A stretch of DNA of 64,000 bases from positions 62,001-126,000 of the forward strand of contig CAYRPN010000002.1 in NCBI GenBank assembly GCA_964426135.1, given 5' to 3'. Both the position numbers and the translations under genes were made by a program. Of this stretch, positions 1-7,885 are shown piece after piece; the stretch's first letter is position 1; each line of letters begins with the position of its first letter. Under the pieces are notes generated by a model. It worked only from the letters and a program-made list of their open reading frames with translations, made no database searches and was not told where the DNA came from. This stretch comes from CAYRPN01 sp964426135 (GTDB lineage: Bacteria; Planctomycetota; Phycisphaerae; Phycisphaerales; Phycisphaeraceae).

Positions 1-6
1 CGGCCA

Positions 7-726
7 TCAGCGCAGGGGCTTGCGCGCCACCACTTCCAGGTTTTTGCCCAGCACTTTGCTGAGTGCGAAGTCCATGATCCGGCTGATCGGGAACAGCACC
101 CGGTCGTAGAACACCAGGCTGCCCTTGTTCAGGTCGCCTTGCTTGTTCCCGATCCATTTGTACAGGAGGGAAACGAAGAATCCCACCGAGTCCACGTAGT
201 TCGCCTTTTCAATCTCAAAGCCCGCGGCCTTGAGATGCGGCAGCATGCTGGAGAACCGATAGCGTCTGAAATGGCGGACCTTGCGGTCCATGCTGGAGAA
301 GAGCACATTGAACGCGGGCACGTAGCAATAGAAGCGGCCGCCGGGCTTGAGTTTGTCGAACAATTGTTTCATCACGGCCGCGTCGTCCTCGATGTGCTCG
401 AGTACGTTCAGCGAAAAGAAATAATCGACGCTGTCGGCCTGCATCTCGGCGACGTCTTTCCACGCGGTGAACCCGCGCTGGCGCAGGCTGCTGTGCAGAT
501 CAGCATCGCATTCGACGCACTGCACATCGTTGCCGCGCGAGCGCAGGTCCACCGCGAACGTACCGGTGCCTGCGCCGAAATCGACGAACGGGCCGTCGCC
601 CACCTTGTAACGCATGACCTGGCGCATGAGGAACTCGTTGTAGTTCTTCGCCAGAGCCATCATCTCGAGATTGTCAACGCCGGTGTAGGGAACTTCCGCG
701 GCCGGCGTCGTTGTCGTACTGCTCAT
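7..726 (-). CDS. class I SAM-dependent methyltransferase
   Basis: A cytosolic methyltransferase of about 239 residues. A class I Rossmann SAM-binding motif is visible (VDFGAGTGTFAVDL), followed by an acidic strand-2 end (VECDAD) and the post-motif SLNVLEHIEDD and LKPGGRFYCYVP, the layout of Methyltransf_11/23 proteins. The ATG at 726 is preferred: it lies 8 nt after the stop of the upstream glycosyltransferase, whereas an in-frame GTG at 759 would overlap that gene and has no ribosome site. The tight coupling to a polyprenyl-phosphate-type glycosyltransferase suggests work on cell-envelope glycans or lipids. The substrate cannot be read from the sequence. Confidence 0.85.
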   Translation of the reverse strand: MSSTTTTPAAEVPYTGVDNLEMMALAKNYNEFLMRQVMRYKVGDGPFVDFGAGTGTFAVDLRSRGNDVQCVECDADLHSSLRQRGFTAWKDVAEMQADSVDYFFSLNVLEHIEDDAAVMKQLFDKLKPGGRFYCYVPAFNVLFSSMDRKVRHFRRYRFSSMLPHLKAAGFEIEKANYVDSVGFFVSLLYKWIGNKQGDLNKGSLVFYDRVLFPISRIMDFALSKVLGKNLEVVARKPLR

Positions 727-734
727 GGGTTGAC

Positions 735-1715
735 TCACTTCCTCAACTGCTTCCGCCACAGTCTGAACGACTCGTTGTGGTAGCGATTCACCGTGTCCAG
801 GATCAGCCCCACCGCCATCGAAAGGACGGACAGAATGCCGAGCCCCGCCGCCAGCACCGCCAGCGGCACGTGATGCACGAACTGCTCGCGGACGTAATCC
901 ATGATCGGGGTGATGCCCGCCGCCAGCGAGAGCATCGCCAGGAAGACCGCCACCGCGGTGAAGAACACTTGTGGCTTGTAGTCCTTGAAGATGCGCAGGA
1001 TCACCTTCAGAATCAGGATTCCGTCTTTGAAAGTGTTGAGTTTGGAATGGCTGCCCTCCGGCCGCACGCCGTAGCTGATGGGCACCTCCACGACCTTGAA
1101 CGACTTGGCGGCCGCCTGCAGCGTGAACTCCGTCTCAATGTCAAAACCCTCCGACATCAGCGGCACCGTCTTGACGAAGTCGCGGGAAAAGACGCGGTAG
1201 CCCGACAGCACGTCGGTCACGTTCATGCGGAAGAAAAACGAAATCAGCCGGGCGACCAAGTGATTGCCGAAGGAGTGGAACCGGCGGAACGAACCGCTCT
1301 TGAAGTCGGTCAGGCGGGAGCCGACGATCATGTCGGCATCGCTGGCTCTCATGGCATCGATCAAGGCGGGGGCGGCGGCGGCGGGGTAGGTGTCGTCGCC
1401 GTCCACCATCAGGTAGCAGTCAGCCTCGACCTGATCGAACATGTGCTGCACCACGTGGCCCTTGCCCTGGCGCGGTGATGTGACCACGATGGCGCCATGT
1501 TCGCGGGCGATCTCGGCTGTGCGGTCCTTCGAATTGTTGTCGAAAACGTAAATCGTCGCCCCGGGCAGCACCGCCTTGAAGTCATCCACGACCTTGCCCA
1601 CGGTCACCGCCTCGTTGTAACAGGGCACAAGCACCGCCACGCCCTCGTATTTGCCAGCAGTCACGCTGGGTTTGGGGGAGGCTTGCCGAACGGGCATGGT
1701 CGCAACATCAGTCAT
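735..1715 (-). CDS. glycosyltransferase family 2, polyprenyl-phosphate sugar transferase type
   Basis: A GT2 (GT-A fold) enzyme of about 326 residues that probably transfers a nucleotide-activated sugar to a polyprenyl phosphate at the membrane. Visible motifs are VLVPCYNEAVTVG at the N-terminus, the DNNSKDRT loop, the metal-binding region LMVDGDDTYP, GSRL, and SGYRVFSR followed by PEGSHSKLNTFKDG, as in DPM1/ArnC-like proteins. Two hydrophobic segments near the C-terminus would anchor it. The ATG at 1715 is favoured because the extra 24 residues reached from an ATG at 1787 do not look conserved. It is the first gene of a two-gene unit with the methyltransferase downstream. Confidence 0.85.
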   Translation of the reverse strand: MTDVATMPVRQASPKPSVTAGKYEGVAVLVPCYNEAVTVGKVVDDFKAVLPGATIYVFDNNSKDRTAEIAREHGAIVVTSPRQGKGHVVQHMFDQVEADCYLMVDGDDTYPAAAAPALIDAMRASDADMIVGSRLTDFKSGSFRRFHSFGNHLVARLISFFFRMNVTDVLSGYRVFSRDFVKTVPLMSEGFDIETEFTLQAAAKSFKVVEVPISYGVRPEGSHSKLNTFKDGILILKVILRIFKDYKPQVFFTAVAVFLAMLSLAAGITPIMDYVREQFVHHVPLAVLAAGLGILSVLSMAVGLILDTVNRYHNESFRLWRKQLRK

Positions 1716-2215
1716 GCGTCTGATCCAGCCCGTGGGGGCTTGCTGGTGTGGAAGGCTCTTTTCCTGACGGAAAACCGGATACCCCAAGTACGCGATGGGC
1801 CGGGGGTAAGTTCAGGCGCAGCGGTGTCGCTGCGTGACTGTAAGTTCGTCGTCCACCGGGACGTGCGGGTTTAGAGCGGCAACGATTCGTGCTCCCCTCG
1901 GGGGAGGGGCAGGGGCGAGCCTGAGAAAGGCATTCTCGCGTGGCTTGCCCGTTCCTCAAGTCGGATTCTTTAGGTCGCCACGGGCGATAACCCTCCAAAA
2001 CCCGCAAGTTGCATGTAACCTTCGTTCCTCTGCCCATCAAGTAGACAGTGAGAGTCCGCCGACATGGATGAAAGCGGGCCAACCACCAGCCAAGCGCTTG
2101 TTCCGGAACTGCCCCCGCCCGATTACAATACAGGCCTGACTGATTTAGGCTTAAAAGTGGCCTGACCGATCCAGGCTTCAATCCCGCAACGATTTCTGGC
2201 AGCAGGAGTGTTCCC
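1716..2215. other. intergenic region with possible promoter and 20-nt direct repeat
   Basis: No convincing gene. Around 1890-1925 there is a GC-rich stretch (CTCCCCTCGGGGGAGGGG) resembling a worn copy of the CCCTCCC-type palindromes found elsewhere in the window. Near the right end is a weak sigma70-like pair (TTCCGG at 2101, TACAAT at 2124, 17-nt spacing). It is followed by two near-identical 20-mers, 2133-2152 and 2159-2178, that match GGCCTGACnGATnnAGGCTT. They sit between the putative promoter and the GTG start at 2216, so they could be regulator binding sites. This is inference from position only. Confidence 0.4.
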
Positions 2216-4351
2216 GTGCGTCAGACCATTCTCGCCTTCCTCGTCGCGTTCCTATTCGCATCCAACGCCTTCGCCGGTCCCACTGAACTGGACCGCGCCA
2301 TCGCCGCCGACAACGCCGGCAAGACGTTGACTGCCGCGCCGGTCATTGATGACCTGGCGTTCCTGCGCCGCGTCAGCGTCGACCTGATCGGCCGCATTCC
2401 CAATACGAAAGAGATCAACGAGTACCTCGCCTGGTCGGATTCCGACCGCCGGGGGAAGGTGGTGGACAAGCTGCTGAAGGATGACCGCTTCACCGACCGC
2501 ATGACCGTCTTCTTCGCCGACATGCTCCGCATCCGTTCCGGCAACACCGGCGGCAGTGCGCTGCTCGCCTTCGTGCATCAGGCGGTCAAGGACGGCTTGC
2601 CCTACGACGAAATGGTCCGACGCATGATTTCCGCCAACGGCAAGGCGGGCAGGACGCCGGAGCTTGGCTTCATCCTCGGCGACGATGTCGATCCGCTGGC
2701 GCTCGCCGGCAGCACGGCTCAGACCTTCCTGGGCCTGCGCATCGCCTGTGCCCAGTGCCACGATCATCCATTCGATGACTGGACGCGCGAGCAGTTCTAC
2801 GGTTTTGCCGCGTACTTCGGCAAGACGCAACGCGTGGAGAGCCGGTTCAACCGCTCCATCTACACCACCGAAGGCCACGAGAACAAAATCATGTGGCCGC
2901 CCGCCGGCCCCGGCGTGACCAACCGCAAGCCGGTCAAGGCGGAGTTTTTGTATCAGATCGACAAGAAGGGCATGGAGCCGTTCGTCGCGCGTCTGACCGC
3001 GCTTCGCAAGGCCCAGGCAGATAAGGCCGCCGGCGTCGCCAACAAGAACACCAGCGTGGACGATGTCCTCGCCGCCGCCGATTCCAAGGTTGGCTCGGCC
3101 ACCGGCGCCAAGCGGCCCGCCACGTTCGACGTCGCCGGCCAGGCCCAGAACGACATCAAGAAAATCGACGTGGAAGGCGACCTCTACCGCAAGAGTGTTC
3201 TTCGCCACGAATTGGCGGCCAGCATCACCGATCCGTACAACCGCTATTTCTCCTGGGCGCTGGCGAATCGCATGTTCCATGAGTTGGTCGGCCGCGGCTT
3301 TGTCATGCCGGTGGATGACTTCAAGCCCGACAACAAGCCCAGCCATCCCACGGCCCTGAACCACCTGTCCAATGAGTTCGTCGCCAGCGGGTTCGACATC
3401 CGCCAGCTCGTCCGCTTGATCGTCACCAGCGAGACGTACCAGCGCGGCCACCTCGTGAACTCTGACGAAGCCGTGCGGCAGGCGGGCGAAGCGGCACTCG
3501 TCGCCACGCCGATGCGCCGCATGATTTCCGAGGCTCTCTTCGACTCGATCGTCGAAGCGGGGCACCTGTGGAAAGAGAAATGGCCGGATGGAGCCAACAA
3601 GCGCACCGTGCGGCAAATGGTCCAGGTTCGCGTGGATGAAGCTGGCAAGATCGTCCGTCCGACGCCCGCTGCCAAGGGCAAGAACAAGGGCGGCGACGAC
3701 GACAAGATGATGGCCGGCGGCAACATGATGGCGTCGGGCATGAAAGTGATGGGCGGTGGTTACAACCTCGAGCAGTCCATCGAAGTGGATTTCTCGAAAG
3801 TGCTGGCCGAGGCGATGAAGGAGGACGAGCCGAAGATCGAGATGTCGGAAGTGCTCTCGCCCGAGGACATCGAAGCCCGTCGCATGGTGATGGAAAAGCA
3901 GGATCAGCCTCGTGCTCGTTACATGACGAAGTACGTCGATGTCACCGTGGATTACAACCCCAAGTTCAACACGTCGCTTCGCATGGAATCGCCGGCCCCG
4001 CGCCCGCACTTCCTCCGCGTCTTCGGCCAACCCGCGCGCGAAGCCCTGGGCGAAGAACGCGACACCCTGCCCTCCATGCGACAGGCGCTGATGATGCTCA
4101 ACGGCAGCCTTACGCACGAAGCCTCCCGCGTCGGCCCGCTCGAGCCGATGCACGCCCTCGTCGCCGGCCCCCGCGCCGACCTGAACAAGGCCATCCAGTA
4201 CGCCTACCGCGAAATCATGACCCGCGAGCCCAGCGCCGACGAAATCGCATTCGCCAAGGAAGTCATCACCGGCGGAACCACGCCGACCGAAGGCATGGCG
4301 GACTTGCGCTGGGCGCTTCTGAATAGCAATGAGTTCAGGTACATTCCGTAG
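2216..4351 (+). CDS. secreted DUF1549/DUF1553 (PSCyt2/PSD1) domain protein
   Basis: A 711-aa protein with a signal peptide (ILAFLVAFLFASNAFAG). It starts at GTG with GGAG about 9 nt upstream. The N-terminal half matches DUF1549: LDRAIAADNAGKTL, RRVSVDLIGRIPNTKEI, and a CxxCHDHP haem- or metal-like motif at about residues 178-184. The C-terminal half matches DUF1553 (NRYFSWALANRMFHELVGRGFV, LVRLIVTSETYQRG). Such proteins are abundant in planctomycetes and nearly always sit next to a DUF1501 gene, as here. Their reaction is not firmly established, though a redox role on extracytoplasmic polysaccharides has been proposed. A methionine- and glycine-rich stretch at about residues 493-520 is unusual. 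Confidence 0.93.
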   Translation: MRQTILAFLVAFLFASNAFAGPTELDRAIAADNAGKTLTAAPVIDDLAFLRRVSVDLIGRIPNTKEINEYLAWSDSDRRGKVVDKLLKDDRFTDRMTVFFADMLRIRSGNTGGSALLAFVHQAVKDGLPYDEMVRRMISANGKAGRTPELGFILGDDVDPLALAGSTAQTFLGLRIACAQCHDHPFDDWTREQFYGFAAYFGKTQRVESRFNRSIYTTEGHENKIMWPPAGPGVTNRKPVKAEFLYQIDKKGMEPFVARLTALRKAQADKAAGVANKNTSVDDVLAAADSKVGSATGAKRPATFDVAGQAQNDIKKIDVEGDLYRKSVLRHELAASITDPYNRYFSWALANRMFHELVGRGFVMPVDDFKPDNKPSHPTALNHLSNEFVASGFDIRQLVRLIVTSETYQRGHLVNSDEAVRQAGEAALVATPMRRMISEALFDSIVEAGHLWKEKWPDGANKRTVRQMVQVRVDEAGKIVRPTPAAKGKNKGGDDDKMMAGGNMMASGMKVMGGGYNLEQSIEVDFSKVLAEAMKEDEPKIEMSEVLSPEDIEARRMVMEKQDQPRARYMTKYVDVTVDYNPKFNTSLRMESPAPRPHFLRVFGQPAREALGEERDTLPSMRQALMMLNGSLTHEASRVGPLEPMHALVAGPRADLNKAIQYAYREIMTREPSADEIAFAKEVITGGTTPTEGMADLRWALLNSNEFRYIP

Positions 4352-4360
4352 GCTGGTCTG

Positions 4361-4435
4361 AAAATTTGCAATTGAAAATTGTCAATTGAAAATTGAAAAT
4401 TGCTTTGTGTCCTTCGTGCCTTTGTGTTCTTCGTG
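4361..4435. repeat. CAATTGAAAATTG word array followed by CTTTGTGTCCTTCGTG repeat
   Basis: Between the DUF1549 and DUF1501 genes, 4361-4402 consists almost only of overlapping copies of CAATTGAAAATTG. It is followed directly (4403-4435) by two imperfect copies of CTTTGTGTCCTTCGTGCC. The second word also occurs as an inverted pair at 19657-19755. The very AT-rich array contrasts sharply with the GC-rich genes on either side. Its function is unknown. Confidence 0.8.
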
Positions 4436-4482
4436 AATCCGCCTGCCCACCCGAAACTGCCCTCAATGTTCTGGAGCTGAAC

Positions 4483-5757
4483 ATGCAAACCCCCGGCTGC
4501 CCTGGTTACTTCCTCTCCCGCCGTTCCATGCTCGGTGCCGCCGGCGGCACGATGCTCGGACTCTCCATGAAGAGTCTGGTCAGCCTCGCCGCCGAGCCTG
4601 AAGCGAAGAAGGCCGCCAAGGCCGACCACGTCATCTTCTTCTGGATGGGCGGCGGCATGAGCCACGTCGACACCTGGGATCCCAAGCCCGGTCGGCCCGT
4701 GCAGGGCGAGTTCGAGGCGATCAAGACCAGCGCCGACGGCATCCAGATCAGCGAGATCTTCCCGCAGGTCGCCAAGCAGATGCACAACATCACGCTCGTC
4801 CGCTCCATCGCCGGGCAAAACGGCGACCACGGCCGCGCGACCTACCAGCTCCAGACCAGTTACAACCAGACCGCCCAGATCAGCCACCCGGGCCTCGGCT
4901 CGGTGGTCGTGCATGAGCGGCAGAACACCAGCGACCTGCCGCCGTACATCTCCATCAGCGGTGAAGGCCCGCGAGCCAGCTACCTCGGCCAGAAGTGCGA
5001 GGCGTACTACATCGGCCTGCCCGGCGAAAAGGACCCGTACCTCGCCTTCCCCGAAGGCATCAACCAGGTGCGCGGCGACAAGCGGCTGGACATCCTCAAA
5101 AAAATGAACCAGAAGTTCAACGCCCAGAACGCCGACCCGCGCCTTTCCGCCACTCAGACGGCCCAGGACGACGCCGTCCGCCTGATGAAGAGCCCCGCCC
5201 TTGAGGCGTTCGACCTCGAAAAGGAAAAGCCCGAGACCGTCGCCCGCTACGGCGACAACGCCTTCGGTCGCGGCACGCTGCTGGCGCGCCGCCTCATCGA
5301 GAAGGGCGTCCGTTTCGTGCAGGTCAACCGCGGCGGGTTCGACACGCACAACAACAACTTCCCCGCCATGCGCAATCACGGCGAACAGATGGACCCCGCC
5401 CTGGCGTCCCTCATCGCTGACCTCAATAGCAGCGGCATGCTCAAGCGCACGCTGATCGTCGTGCTCAGCGAGTTCGGCCGCACCCCGCGCATCAACAACA
5501 CCGCCGGCCGCGACCATTTCCCCGGCGTCTTCTCCAGCCTCATGGCGGGCGGCGGACTCAAGGGCGGCTACGTCCACGGCTCCAGCGATCAGGACGCGTC
5601 AACCCCCAAGGACAACCCCGTCAAGGTCCCGCAGCTCCACGCCACCATCTGCCACGCCCTTGGCATCGACCACCGCAAGGAAGTCATGACCGAGCTGCGC
5701 CGCCCGATGCGCCTCGTGGACAAGGGCGGCGAGCCGGTGAAGGAAATGTTCGCGTGA
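4483..5757 (+). CDS. Tat-exported DUF1501 domain protein
   Basis: A protein of about 424 residues, started at the ATG with GGAG 8 nt upstream. The frame is open 30 codons further 5', but that part is made of the word-array repeat. The N-terminus carries a twin-arginine signal (SRRSMLGAAGG plus a hydrophobic stretch). The body matches DUF1501, a family in the alkaline-phosphatase/sulfatase-like superfamily: FFWMGGGMSHVDTWDPKP, GDHGRATYQLQT, GRGTLLARRLIEKGVRFVQVN, GGFDTHNNNF and VVLSEFGRTPRIN. It follows the DUF1549/DUF1553 gene by 131 nt in the usual planctomycete pairing, so the two probably act together outside the cytoplasm. The substrate is unknown. Confidence 0.93.
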   Translation: MQTPGCPGYFLSRRSMLGAAGGTMLGLSMKSLVSLAAEPEAKKAAKADHVIFFWMGGGMSHVDTWDPKPGRPVQGEFEAIKTSADGIQISEIFPQVAKQMHNITLVRSIAGQNGDHGRATYQLQTSYNQTAQISHPGLGSVVVHERQNTSDLPPYISISGEGPRASYLGQKCEAYYIGLPGEKDPYLAFPEGINQVRGDKRLDILKKMNQKFNAQNADPRLSATQTAQDDAVRLMKSPALEAFDLEKEKPETVARYGDNAFGRGTLLARRLIEKGVRFVQVNRGGFDTHNNNFPAMRNHGEQMDPALASLIADLNSSGMLKRTLIVVLSEFGRTPRINNTAGRDHFPGVFSSLMAGGGLKGGYVHGSSDQDASTPKDNPVKVPQLHATICHALGIDHRKEVMTELRRPMRLVDKGGEPVKEMFA

Positions 5758-5815
5758 CGCGGAGGCTGTTTCTGACAAGGGTTCGCTGCTCAGGCGAGAT
5801 TGCCGAAGTAGGGTG

Positions 5816-5844
5816 TTGACAGACCCGCCAGTAATGAAGATCAT
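5816..5844 (+). promoter_or_regulatory. sigma70-like promoter upstream of the Hint/toxin gene
   Basis: A perfect -35 hexamer TTGACA (5816-5821) is followed, after 17 nt, by GATCAT (5839-5844), which matches the -10 consensus at 4 of 6 positions. The ATG of the Hint-domain gene is 59 nt downstream. This is one of the best-looking promoters in the window and suggests the toxin/immunity pair is transcribed on its own. Confidence 0.5.
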
Positions 5845-5848
5845 TTAT

Positions 5849-5863
5849 TTGAAGTGACTTCAA
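5849..5863. promoter_or_regulatory. 15-bp perfect palindrome, candidate operator
   Basis: TTGAAGTGACTTCAA is a perfect 7+1+7 palindrome. It lies immediately downstream of the putative -10 element, over the expected transcription start of the Hint/toxin gene. A dimeric repressor bound here would block transcription. No regulator gene is adjacent, so the binding protein is unknown. Confidence 0.4.
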
Positions 5864-5903
5864 GGTCTTAGCTTCCAGGCGTTCGCGATCTGAGGGTGCT
5901 GTC

Positions 5904-6908
5904 ATGTCAACGGCAAAGCTCCATCGAAGGCAGCGGCGACTCAAGCGATTCGTTCCAAGGCCTCGCGAAGTGTTCGGGGAGGATGTCATCAGGCCGCGCG
6001 TGCAATCTCTGGGTGGCAAGACATGTGTGAGCGTCTACTACAACTACGCCGAGCCTTACGGGCAGGCGGAGGCCTTCTTCACTTTTGAAATCGGGACTTT
6101 TTTCCGCTTGGCAACAGGAGGCATCTGCCGCGTCGAGAATCTTTCGGTCGGCGCGGCACTCCAGATGGAGGATGGCGGGTTCTGCCTTGTCACTAAAGTA
6201 GGGGTGCCGCGTGTACTCCCTCGAAGCCGAGCCGTTCCCGGTCAAGATGGTCTGAAGCATTGTCAGATCATCGGAACGGTGAAGCACATCGGCAACGTGG
6301 TGATCGATGTTCGCGCATCGGGCGGGCATGTTTCGACCACGACTCCCGATCACCTGTATTGGTCCGAGACACGAGGTGGTTGGGTTCAAGCCGCGCGGCT
6401 CTTCGTTGGTGAGCAGATTGGAAGCCTTTCATCTGGACCCATCTGTGTCGAGTCGATCAGCGAGCCACGGCACGGACATGTCGAACTGTTCAATCTGGAA
6501 GTGGACGATGCGCACACGTTCTATGTTGGGAATCCGCCGGTGTTGGTCCACAATGGAAGTTGCATTCGCCAACCGGTTCGGGTTCCCGACGCGTCTGTCG
6601 GAACAAAGACTTACAAAAAGGGGTGGCCGGGGGAGGTTGTTGGAGATCATCGATTATCGCGAGCGGTGGCGAAAGTATTTGGAGGCGATCCGCATGCGCC
6701 TGCGAATCTGGTGCTTGAGGCATTTGAAGCCAATGCCCGCAAGGGAGCGCGTGAAGGACAACTGCTTTCCAGCTATTACAAATATTTAAAGCAGGGACTC
6801 AGCCCTGAAGATGCGTTGGAAGTGCTTCGTCCAGAAGTGCGATATCTCGTCAATGATGTTCATGCGCGCCCAGTTGATCCCCGACTCTTGGACAAATTGC
6901 CAGGATAG
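5904..6908 (+). CDS. polymorphic-toxin-like protein: degenerate Hint domain plus C-terminal putative toxin domain
   Basis: A 334-aa protein. Residues about 58-217 form a Hint (intein-like autoprocessing) domain. Visible blocks are GTFFRLATGGICRVENLSVGA at the start, STTTPDHLYW with the block-B TxxH, GGWVQAARLFVGEQI, and the closing FNLEVDDAHTFYVGNPPVLVHNG. In polymorphic toxins the toxin follows the HN at the end of this domain. Here residues 218-334 form a separate charged, helical segment of a family I do not recognise. The usual first cysteine of Hint is replaced by threonine (residue 60), so cleavage may be slow or lost. There is no signal peptide or RHS/filamentous carrier, so this is an orphan module. 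It lies 6 nt upstream of a SUFU-like gene. Confidence 0.8.
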   Translation: MSTAKLHRRQRRLKRFVPRPREVFGEDVIRPRVQSLGGKTCVSVYYNYAEPYGQAEAFFTFEIGTFFRLATGGICRVENLSVGAALQMEDGGFCLVTKVGVPRVLPRSRAVPGQDGLKHCQIIGTVKHIGNVVIDVRASGGHVSTTTPDHLYWSETRGGWVQAARLFVGEQIGSLSSGPICVESISEPRHGHVELFNLEVDDAHTFYVGNPPVLVHNGSCIRQPVRVPDASVGTKTYKKGWPGEVVGDHRLSRAVAKVFGGDPHAPANLVLEAFEANARKGAREGQLLSSYYKYLKQGLSPEDALEVLRPEVRYLVNDVHARPVDPRLLDKLPG

Positions 6909-6914
6909 ATCGTC

Positions 6915-7655
6915 ATGAACTCAACGTTTGACAAAACGTGGTGGGAAACTACTTGGCTCCATCGAATGGGCAGCGTAGAGAGTTGCTTCGGTCCGGCCGA
7001 TCCTCCGGGCATTGTAACTTCATTCAACTTTCCTGATCCCCGTTACACCGTGCCCGGCGCTTGCGCCGTCCGTTTCCGCAATCTAACGCGCCGCGGCAAC
7101 GGATTGACGATATCCATGGGGCTAAGCCAACCTCTAAATGCAAATGAGAAGGGGCACGCGTGGGAACTGGGAGTTTACTCAAACCCGGAGGAAACGTGGC
7201 CCGCAGAACTGATCTACGATTTAGTGCTTGGATTTGCGAAGCACCCAGGATGGCTGGACGAAGGGCATTGTCTGCCACTTACATTCTTCCGGGACCATCT
7301 CGGCAAACTTGACTGTGGTTCTTTCAGTGCAGATTCAGACGAGCGAATTCGTCCCGTTGGCGAATTGAGAAGCCTTTATTTGTGGCACGACATGGATCTT
7401 CGCCGAACGGTGGAGACTGAACTTGGCTCATTCTATCTGATGATCGCAACAGGAATAACAGCCGACGAAGAAGAAGCCGGGGATGAGACCTCACCTCCAC
7501 ATGTAATGCTGCTGCTTCGGGAACTCGGAATTGGACAAAAGACCGACCCAATGCGCCGTTCCGTGTTTGATATGCCCAACGGTATGTCGAATTGGAACAG
7601 AATACGACAACTGACTCACAGCGAAGTTCTGCGACGACTTGCCTCGCAAGAGTGA
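6915..7655 (+). CDS. SUFU-like domain protein, probable immunity protein
   Basis: A 246-aa cytosolic protein starting 6 nt after the upstream stop codon, so probably co-transcribed. Its pattern fits the SUFU (suppressor-of-fused) superfamily: GLTISMGLSQPL, HAWELGVYSNPEETWPAELIYDLVLGFAKHP, and the late strand GSFYLMIATGITADEEEAG. SUFU-family proteins are established immunity proteins in bacterial polymorphic toxin systems, and the position right behind a Hint/toxin gene supports that role. The assignment is by motif reading and gene order. The protein should bind and neutralise the toxin encoded upstream. Base composition is lower in GC than in the neighbouring genes. Confidence 0.72.
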   Translation: MNSTFDKTWWETTWLHRMGSVESCFGPADPPGIVTSFNFPDPRYTVPGACAVRFRNLTRRGNGLTISMGLSQPLNANEKGHAWELGVYSNPEETWPAELIYDLVLGFAKHPGWLDEGHCLPLTFFRDHLGKLDCGSFSADSDERIRPVGELRSLYLWHDMDLRRTVETELGSFYLMIATGITADEEEAGDETSPPHVMLLLRELGIGQKTDPMRRSVFDMPNGMSNWNRIRQLTHSEVLRRLASQE

Positions 7656-7666
7656 CAGGAGGCGTA

Positions 7667-7885
7667 TCACGCCTCAATCAGGCTGCGTTCCGCATGCGCC
7701 AATACCGCCTCCGCTTGCTCTCGCGTCACACCCGGAAACCATTCCAGAAACTCGTCGATCCTCGCTCCGCTCTCCAGATTCTCGAACAGCGCTCTAACCG
7801 GCACGCGTGTGCCACGGAACACCCATGCCCCGCTGACCTTCTCAGGGTTGCGTTCCACGGCGGTGCATTGCGTCCAATCGAGCAT
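7667..7885 (-). CDS. DUF433 domain protein (VapB-like antitoxin family)
   Basis: A 72-aa protein that matches DUF433 over its full length: a short N-terminal strand region, then VSGAWVFRGTRVPVRALFENLESGARIDEFLEWFPGVTREQAEAVLAHAE, with the typical GTRVPV and FPGVTREQ motifs. DUF433 proteins are small helix-turn-helix-like proteins often paired with a PIN-like DUF5615 toxin. No partner is visible on either side, so this is a solitary copy. It is convergent with the SUFU-like gene, with 11 nt between the stops. Confidence 0.85.
   Translation of the reverse strand: MLDWTQCTAVERNPEKVSGAWVFRGTRVPVRALFENLESGARIDEFLEWFPGVTREQAEAVLAHAERSLIEA

Noticed and set aside
2252..4153. 633-codon antisense frame opposite the DUF1549/DUF1553 gene
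   Set aside because: The sense frame has a signal peptide and clear family motifs. The antisense one is His/Arg-rich shadow sequence.
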